A DNA stretch of 64,000 nt, taken from Lunularia cruciata. Its lineage: Eukaryota; Streptophyta; Marchantiopsida; Lunulariales; Lunulariaceae. The stretch spans positions 2,609,001-2,673,000 of the forward strand of contig OX419758.1 in the NCBI GenBank assembly GCA_948567375.1. The letters run 5' to 3'. Position numbers and translations under genes: made by a program. The notes under the pieces were generated by a model. The model was not told where the DNA came from. It did not search any database and was given only the letters and a program-made list of their open reading frames with translations. Each line of letters starts with the position of its first letter. Position 1 is the stretch's first letter. This document shows positions 57,182 through 64,000 of the stretch, in pieces.

Positions 57182-58090
57182 ATGGTGGAAATACCAGATG
57201 GTATCACTACTATGCAGCAACAAATCAAGCACCTTACTCAATTATTGGATGAACAAGACCAACAACAACAAGAATAAAAAGAGAGAGCACTAATTCAAGA
57301 TGGAGAAGATCAAATTACATTTCCAAAGCCCAAGGTGTTTGAAGGCAAAAATATTTCGGGCACAATGGAGGATTTTGTGTTTGACTGCAAATGTTACTTT
57401 GAAGCTACCAATCTCCAAGATGAGCGAAAACACATTCTCTTGGCTTCTAGCTAATTGAATGGTGTGGCAAAAAATTTGGTGGTGATTCTGAGTGGAGCGA
57501 GCTGAACAATAGATTGTTGCACTAATCTTGCATGAGAAAAATTCAAAGATACAATACTTGGTTGATTTCAAACTATAAATGCCACCCGAGTTGCATGAGA
57601 TAAATTGGCAGAGTTGAAGCGAATTGGCTCTATAAGAAGCTACATCATGCAATTTCAAAACATCATCATGTAGATTCTAGATATACAAGAAGATGAAGTT
57701 TTAGATTGATTTGTGAGGGGCTTGAAGTCACAAACTAAATTGGAGGTGACCATGCAAGAACCACAAAATGTGGAAGAAACCATGCAATTGGATGAGCGCT
57801 TTGATTCCTTGGTTGCAACAACTTGGTCTTGACCTCGACCTACACAAAGACTACAAGTACACTACGGGGGAGGAACCAACACCATAGAGATTGATATTAT
57901 CCAACAAAGACCACTTGGTACAACAGATAAAGAAAGATTGTAACAAAATGGTGGTTTTTCTTATTATTGTCAAGTTGGACATTGTATTGTTGAATGTCCA
58001 CTTAGGAATATGCAACCTCAACAAGTTACCTAAATAGAGTTGTGGAGTGGAATGATTAGGGAAACAAGGAATCCTACTAGGAGATTTTGA
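57182..58090 (+). pseudogene. Family A copy 2 gag
   Basis: Starts at ATG 57182 (MVEIPDGITTMQQQIKHLTQ). The gag core is readable (FPKPKVFEGKNISGTMEDFV, then FDCKCYFEATNLQDERK), followed by ARVA-type C-terminal helices in other frames (SYIMQFQNI, MQLDERFDSLVATT). The nucleocapsid knuckle near 57960 has lost two cysteines (FSYYCQVGHCIVEC versus CFYCCQIGHCIIEC in copy 1). A TAA at 57452-57454 replaces a CAA found in the copy at 62687. Confidence 0.85.
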
Positions 58091-58106
58091 GTCACCTATT
58101 GGTAGC

Positions 58107-58726
58107 TTGATTAGTTCCAATGAGATTGAAAGCTTGACCTTTGCAAGTTTGCATCACTTGCAAGGTATGATATCTAATCAGGGTTGTAAGATTTTGGTTG
58201 ATTTTAGAACTTTAGAGAATTGTATATCTATGCAAGTAGCAAAGGAGTTGGGTATTCCTATCAAGCTAGTAATTGGAAGTAGATTGATGAAGGCGGATGG
58301 TAAAAAGGGTTTTGCATTCCGTACCTCAAATCCTATTACCTTCAAGATTAGGAAGGAGTATTTGGAGTGTATGAGGTTTGTAGTGGCACCTCTACACTAC
58401 GATGTAATTCTAGGACTACCTTGGCTTAAATGTCATAAGGTTCAATTTGATTAGACCCAATGATATATTCAAGTACACCAAGGTAGGAATTTCCGAATAG
58501 GTTGTATGGCACCTTTGAGTAAGACACCTAAGAATAGTAAGTCCTAGGATGGGAAGTTTATAGAGAAGGTAGCCATAGAGCAAGCCTTGAAGGGAGATGA
58601 GTCCCAAGATGGAAGTTTGCCAAGAAGGCAGCCATGGAACAAGCTTTGAAGAGAGATGAGTCCCTAGATGGGAAATTTGTTAGTGAAGTAACTATAGAGC
58701 AAGCTTTGGAGGAAGATAAGTCTATT
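58107..58726 (+). pseudogene. Family A copy 2 protease and tandem linker
   Basis: 58107-58454 is an open frame with SLHHLQGMISNQGCKILVDF and RTLENCISMQVAKELGIPIK, then CMRFVVAPLHYDVILGLPWL, a retropepsin fold in which D-S-G reads DFR. It is followed by three tandem 60-bp units (58548-58607, 58608-58666, 58667-58726), each encoding about DGKFVxKxxIEQALKxDES; one base is missing in unit 2. The linker role is unknown. Confidence 0.8.
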
Positions 58727-58792
58727 TGTGCGGTGTGGATCAAGTTGATTGCATAAGGACAATCTAAGGAGAGCCAAGAGCCTCATCAAGCA

Positions 58793-60150
58793 ATGGTTGA
58801 TCAGATAGTTCAAGAGTTTGCGGATGTGATTTTGGATGATCTATCAAAGGGATTACCCTCTGATCATGTTATGCACTTCAAGATTGAGTTATTGCCAAGG
58901 AGTACTCTAGTGAGTAGACCAATCTATTGGCTCTCACCAAAGGAGTTGGAGGAGTTGCAAACAACACTTATGGAGTTATTGGAGAAGGACTTCATACAAC
59001 ATAGTACTTCTCCTTGGGGAGCACCGGTACTATTTGTTTTGAAGAAGGATGGAGGACTTTATTTCTCTATTGATTACCGTGGGTTCAATAAGCAAATAGT
59101 GAAGAATGCATATCCCTTGTCTTGGATCAATGACTTGCTTGATCAATTGAGTGGAGCACGATACTTTTCCAAGTTGGATCTTTGTAGCAGCTATTGGCAA
59201 ATCCCCATTGATAGGGAGGATGTGCAAAAGATTGCATTTTGCATAAGGTATGGGCATTTTGAGTAGAGAGTTCTACCTTTCGGGCTCACTAATGCTCCAA
59301 TGGTCTTCATGGATCAAATGCATTAGGTGCTAGATGGACTATTGGATTGGTACGTGGTGGTGTTCTTGGATGATATCTTAATCTATAGCAAGATAGAGGT
59401 ATAATACATGAATCACGTGCAAGAAGTCCTAAGATGATGACAAAAATATAATTTTACTACAAGAAGTTGAAGTGAGCCTTTTGGCAGAAAGAAGTTACCT
59501 TCTTGGGTCACAAGATCTCATCGGAGGGGATCAAGATAGAAGAGGAGAAAATCAAGGCCATTACTAATTGGTCTACTTCAAAGGATGTTATAGAATTACA
59601 AGCATTTAATGGATTGACCAGTTTTTACCAACGGTTCATCCACTATTATGCTCATGTGGCTGCACCATTGATTGACCTCTTGGGGAAGAAATCAAGCTTC
59701 CAATGGACCACCAAGCACAAAGAAGTATTCCAAAAGTTGAAAAATATGGTGTCTTCAAGACCCATTCTTCAACCATATGATCTTCAGCTACCTTGTATGG
59801 CTGATTTTGATACTTCTAACTTTGCAATTGGAGTCGTGTTGCAACAAGAATTCCTAGATGGACTACATCCCATTACCTTTGTGTCTTGTTGACTAAATAT
59901 AACTGAAAGAAATTACTTTGCTTGAGATCATGAACAACTTGCAATGGTATATGCCACCAAGGTATGGAGGCATTATCTCTTGGGGAAAAAAGTGATCATG
60001 TGAACTGATCACAAACCATTGTTGCAAACCTTACACTTGTGTCACATGAAGAGTTGACATCATTGATGGGGGGAGCAACTTCAATTTTTTGACATCAAAC
60101 TTGAGTACAAACCAAGTTGGTTCCATGTCATCCCTGATGTTCTATCACAA
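58793..60150 (+). pseudogene. Family A copy 2 reverse transcriptase and RNase H
   Basis: 58793-59266 is open: [94 protein letters not shown]. After a stop the catalytic box VVVFLDDILIYSK (about 59355-59395) keeps both Asp residues. 59503-59892 gives GHKISSEGIKIEEEKIKAIT, FNGLTSFYQRFIHYYAH and the RNase H start DFDTSNFAIGVVLQQEF, followed by ATKVWRHYLLGKKVIM near 59955. Stops include one at a conserved Gln (MH-stop-VLDG). Confidence 0.88.
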
Positions 60151-60159
60151 TGACCTAAT

Positions 60160-61060
60160 TTGAAGTCTCTTCCTCTTGTCACGGCGGCAGTTACAATGGT
60201 GTCAATTGAATCCAAGGTCCAAAACAAGTTTTGGTCAGCTTTACAACAAGATCTCTTCTTTCAAATGGTACATGGTCATTTGACAACATGCAACAAGAAG
60301 TACAACACCATCTCCTTCAAGGAAGACCTTCTATTCCATGAAGACCGGATCATGTTCCAACCAAAGGTGATCTTCGACTTGTGCATCTTCAAGAAGCCCA
60401 TGATTTACCAGTTGTTGGTCACATGGGTGTGTACAAGACCTTAGGTACCCTCCAATGCCAATGGTGGTGGCCCAACATGGCACAAGATGATTGGGAGTTT
60501 GTCCAATTGTGTGAGAGTTGCCAACGCAACAAGGCCAATTACCAAAAACTGAGTGGACTCCTTCAACCACTCCCCATTCCATCTACTTGTTGGGAACCTA
60601 TGAGCTTAGATCTCATCACCTCTTTGCCCAAGATAAATTAAGGTCACACAAGAATTGTGGTATTTGTGGATAAGCTTAGTAAGCAAATTCATTTGGCACC
60701 AATAGTTGATACTATGGATGCTCTAACCTTGGCACAAATCTACTTTGACAATGTATTCAAACATCATGGGATGCCACATGTACTCGTCTCCAATTGTGAT
60801 CCTTTCTTCATTGGAAAGTTTTGGCAAACACTCTTTGAAATACTTGGCACCAAGCTCATTTTGTCCATGGCCTATCATCCTTAAACTGATGGAAAAATTG
60901 AACGTGAAAATTCCACGTTAGATGATATACTTCATGCCTTTGTCAACATCCACCAGACCAGTTGAGATGAATGTCTTGCAGCTGCGGAGTTTGCATACAT
61001 TAATTCTAAATAGGCAAGCTCGGAATTCTCCTTTTTTTTCTCAATTTTGACCAAGACCCA
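60160..61060 (+). pseudogene. Family A copy 2 integrase
   Basis: The HHCC finger: HDLPVVGHMGVYKTL with CESCQRNKANYQ (60381-60560). The DD35E core: PMSLDLITSLPK (first Asp), IVVFVDKLSKQIHLAP, VLVSNCDPFFIGKFWQTLF (second Asp, in an altered DRD-type context), AYHP-stop-TDGKIERENSTL (Glu; the stop is at a conserved Gln position). It would insert the element's cDNA; four or more stops inactivate it. Confidence 0.85.
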
Positions 61061-61099
61061 CTTGTTCAAGATTCCCTTCTTGCTCCTCCTCTATCTCAT

Positions 61100-61620
61100 G
61101 TCCCTCATACTTCCACCCTCTTGACCACCATCTCCCAATCACTCCAACAAGCCAAGTCTCATTTCCTTGTTGCTCAGAATCAACAAAAACAATATGTGGA
61201 TCACCATCATCGTGATCTCAACTTTCAAGTTGGTGATAAGGTCATGCTCTCATCAAATAACCTCCCTCTCCTGCTTGATACCCAAGTTTGTAAACTTGCC
61301 TTTAATTAGATAGGACCCTTTGATGTCACCCAAATTGTCTCTCCTATTGCTTATCAACTTGCCTTGCCTTGTCATATGCACATCCATCTTATCTTTCATG
61401 TCTCTAGGTTGAAACTCTTTTTTCCTAACCCATCTTCTTTTTCCTTTGCGTCCAACCTTCTCTTCTTGTCCTTACCAATGATCATGAGGAGTACAAAGTT
61501 GATTGTATCCTTGAGTGTCGCCACATTCAACGCAACCGTCAACAACATATGGAGTGCAAGGTCCTTTGGAAAGGGTATCCCCTTCATGATGCCACATGGG
61601 AACCTCTTTCTCATCTCTAG
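61100..61620 (+). pseudogene. Family A copy 2 integrase C-terminal region and chromodomain
   Basis: 61121-61309 holds VAQNQQKQYVDHHHRDLNFQ and VGDKVMLSSNNLPL, the GPY-type C-terminal domain. The chromodomain at 61477-61620 reads EEYKVDCILECRHIQRNRQQ and CKVLWKGYPLHDATWEPLS. The KWKGYP--E-TWE signature, with W-K-G-Y-P and A-T-W-E-P present, defines chromoviruses. Such domains steer insertion towards particular chromatin marks. Confidence 0.85.
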
Positions 61621-61695
61621 AATGCATGACTGGCCATCCAAGAGTTTGAAGCTTCATTGGCAACCAAGACGTCACTAACTAGGGGTGGAGGAATA

Positions 61696-62146
61696 TGTAA
61701 CAATATGGAGTTTAATGATAAATTTAGTAGGGCTAATTATAACAATATGGAGTTTAGCGACGAAGTTAGTCGGGCTTACAAAGTAGAGAATACAAAAAAA
61801 TAGCCTAGAATATTCTAGAAGCATCTAAGAAGCTTCTTGGGAAGCTTCCCAACTAGTTAACTTGCGCCCTAAGCAGGTAGCTTCTAGAAGCTTCTAACTA
61901 GCTTAGCTTGCATGCCAAGTAGGCGGCTTCTAGAAGGAAGCTTCTTGAGAAGCTTCTTGGTTAACTTGGCTTGCACTCCAAGAAAGCGGCTCAAGGAAGT
62001 TTCTTGAGAAGCTTCAAGGGTCTTGTATGCTACCTATAAATACCAAAGCTGAAGCTCATGCTAGGCATTCGGAGTTTTCCCTCATTCAAGTGTCCCAATG
62101 TGAGTTTCCATTCTCCTATTTCTCTCCTCGGTTTTGGTCTTTTACA
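61696..62146 (+). repeat. 3' LTR of family A copy 2, shared with a following unit
   Basis: TGTAACAATATGGAG to TTTTACA, 451 bp, preceded by the polypurine stretch AGGGGTGGAGGAATA. Its first 45 bp are duplicated (AACAATATGGAGTTTA at 61699 and 61740). It contains TTCTAGAAGCTTCT heat-shock-like units (about 61883-61896) and CCTATAAATACC (about 62032). It is followed immediately by an intact primer-binding site, TTGGTATCAGAGC (62147), matching the 3' end of initiator tRNA-Met. Confidence 0.9.
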
Positions 62147-63125
62147 TTGGTATCAGAGCAGAATGGGATGGATGGAATTTATGGACCACCAAATCCACTT
62201 TCGCCAAACCATTGGGACTTTCATGTCCAGATATTACCAAAGCATCGTTTCACACAATTCATCACCTCCTGCTTTGGGCAAGATTTTCTACATATGATCA
62301 CCGTGTCAGAGGAACCCTTGATACTTCCAGTTGTAACTTATGGAGAACGGTGGACGTGTTGTATCTATGTGTTAATCAATTAGATAAATTGAGGGTAGTG
62401 GAATAGAGTAGTAGCAATGGCGGCAATACCGGATGTTATCCTTGCAATGCAACAAAAAATCAAGCATCTTACTCGATTGTTGGATGAAAGAGACCAGCAA
62501 CAATGAGAACAAATAGACAGAGCGCCAGTTCAAGATGGAGAAGATCGCATTTGATTTCCAAAACCCAAGGTGTTTGAAGGCAAGAATCTTCCAAGCATAG
62601 TGGAGAATTTTGTGTTTGACTGCGAACGTTACTTTGAAGCCACCAATCTTCAAGACAAGCGGAAACAAATTCTCTTGGCTTCTAGCCAATTGGATGGCGT
62701 GGCAAAACTTTGGTGGCGATTCCGAGTAGAAAGAGCTGAACGACAAATTGTTACACCTATTTTGACATGGGCAGAATTCAAGGATACAATACTTGGTCGA
62801 TTTCAAACTATAAATGCCACTCAAGCTGCATGAGATAAATTGGCAGAGTTGAGGCAGATTGGTTCAATGAGAAGCTACATCACACAATTTTAGAACATCA
62901 TCATGCAAATTCCAGATATCCAAGAAGGTGAAGTTTTGGATCGATTTGTGCGAGGATGGAAGTCACGAACCAAATTAGAGGTGACCATGCGAGAGCCATA
63001 GAACATAGAAGAAGCCATGCAATTGGCTAAGCGTTTTGATTCCTTGGTTGCAACAACTTGGTCTCGACCTCGACCTACACAAAGCCTACAAGTACCACGA
63101 TTTGATGCGTAGGACTAGAGAGGAA
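62147..63125 (+). pseudogene. Second family A unit: leader and gag, truncated
   Basis: After the primer-binding site the gag ATG is at 62417 (MAAIPDVILAMQQKIKHLTR). 62570-62833 is open and the best-preserved gag core in the window (FEGKNLPSIVENFVFDCERY, then GVAKLWWRFRVERAERQIVT). It continues with QIGSMRSYITQF and EAMQLAKRFDSLVATTWS. Around 63100-63125 the family A sequence gives way to a different gypsy element, so protease to integrase are missing. Confidence 0.85.
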
Positions 63126-64000
63126 CCGAGACTGAGGCATGAAAAGGATATTGGTCATTCGTTTACTAAAGAGACCTTGGATGAGCTCACGGTCGGAAGG
63201 GATGGATTGCTCATAGAAGTTGAGCTCCGTGCATTTAAGGAAATGATTGGGAAGTGCAAGAAGGCTTTTGCTTTCAAGATCGAGGAGATTGGGTGTGTGA
63301 ACCCGCAAGAAATCACACCAATGATAATTTTCACGGTTCCGCATGTACTGTAGGATCTGAGACCAATACCAGTGCCAAAGGCGCTTCTGCCCCAACTAAC
63401 AAAACTACTGAAGGAGAAAGTTCACGCAAATATTTTAGAACCTTCAAAAGCGCCATACTCAAATTGTTGGTTTACCGTCTAGAAGAAGAATGGTAAGTTG
63501 CGGTTCATACAAGATATGCAACCGCCAAATAAGGTAACAATCCGGAATTCTAGTGTTGGACCGGCTGTGGATGAGTTTGCTAAGGAGTTTGCAGGGAGGG
63601 CAATCTATTCTATAGGAGATTTGTATTCAGGTTATGATCAATTTCAACTTGCTGAAGGGAGCCGAGACATAACCACGATGCGAACACCATTAGGGCTGAT
63701 GCGTATGTGCACTCTCCCAATGGGGGCTACTAACTCTGTGGCGCATATGCAAAGCGCTATGAATCGAATTCTGCACTCTTTTATCCCTGAGAAGACCCGT
63801 CCATTCTTGGATGATATACCTGTCAAGGGCTGCACAGAGAGCAAGAAAGATGAAACTTTGGTGGATGGAGGTATTAGGAGGTTTGTCATAGATCATATTC
63901 AAGATGTGGAGGCAATACTGAGAAGGTTGATGGAAGCGGGGGTGACTCTCTCTGGAGAGAAGTCGGCATTTGGACTTGGAGAAATCCTTGTGGTGGGACA
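63126..64000 (+). mobile_element. Ty3/gypsy family C, pol fragment running off the window
   Basis: One reading frame with only two stops: ELRAFKEMIGKCKKAFAFKI, ITPMIIFTVPH, ILEPSKAPYSNCWFTV, stop, KKNGKLRFIQDMQPPNKVTI, RAIYSIGDLYSGYDQFQLAE, GLMRMCTLPMGATNSVAHMQ and the catalytic box TRPFLDDIPVKGC, ending SGEKSAFGLGEI. The YxDD-type box is intact as LDD. The RT differs strongly from families A and B, so this is another Ty3/gypsy lineage. It is the least decayed pol in the window. Its 5' part is missing at the junction with family A and the 3' part lies beyond base 64000. Confidence 0.85.

Larger units (their letters stand above)
56503..62146 (+). mobile_element. Ty3/gypsy chromovirus, family A copy 2 (complete structure)
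   Basis: Both LTRs (56503-56911 and 61696-62146), gag, protease, repeated linker, RT, RNase H, integrase and a C-terminal chromodomain are present in chromovirus order, about 5.6 kb. It is inserted in the gypsy B 3' LTR. All domains contain stops. The 3' LTR is followed directly by another primer-binding site and gag, that is, an LTR-internal-LTR-internal tandem. Confidence 0.92.

Noticed and set aside
1-64000. CRISPR array, bacterial operons, plastid or mitochondrial insertions, rRNA genes
   Set aside because: No regularly spaced repeats, no operon-like gene packing, and no organelle or rRNA sequence recognised.

Overview
The window looks like nuclear DNA of a seed-free land plant, most likely a moss. 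Two spliced host genes with GT-AG introns sit in a sea of decayed plant-type transposable elements. One host gene resembles the centriole/basal-body protein HYLS1, which is kept by organisms with flagellated cells; among plants that means those with swimming sperm. No bacterial, plastid or viral gene block is visible. Coding density is very low, and almost every transposon reading frame carries stops and frameshifts.

Layout. 1-7.5 kb: minus-strand Ty3/gypsy chromovirus (family A, 5' LTR at 4059-4489), a tiny non-LTR insertion, and a minus-strand Ty1/copia pol remnant. 7.5-8.9 kb: AT-rich, empty. 8.9-15.85 kb: a truncated minus-strand non-LTR copy, unassigned DNA, then the longest plus-strand copy of the same non-LTR family (C2H2 finger, reverse transcriptase, zinc knuckle, restriction-like endonuclease). 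15.85-18.9 kb: copia element with both LTRs. 18.9-22.9 kb: unassigned. 22.9-25.1 kb: another long non-LTR copy and a 34-bp scrap. 25.1-29.6 kb: HYLS1-like gene, plus strand. 32.2-36.2 kb: Mutator-like element with long terminal inverted repeats and a solo gypsy LTR nested inside. 36.9-37.7 kb: another non-LTR copy. 40.9-43.1 kb: LIFEGUARD/BAX-inhibitor-1-like gene, minus strand. 44.8-48 kb: AT-rich, empty. 48-49.3 kb: PIF/Harbinger transposase remnant. 50.8-64 kb: nested gypsy block (family B, then family A inserted in B's 3' LTR, then a second partial A unit, then a different gypsy element, C, running off the end).

Most notable signal: a non-LTR retrotransposon family whose C-terminus looks like a restriction-like endonuclease. 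Eight copies occur in this window. Six are bounded by distinct 12-18 bp target-site duplications, including insertions of only 34, 105, 108 and 127 bp. All six lack a poly(A) tail and share a 3' end; the longer ones also carry a GATGGG-loop-CCCATC type hairpin. Endonucleases of this class are usually associated with site-specific insertion, yet the six target sites differ. Second, the family A LTRs carry perfect alternating GAA/TTC units that match heat-shock elements. All functional statements rest on reading motifs by eye; no database search was possible.
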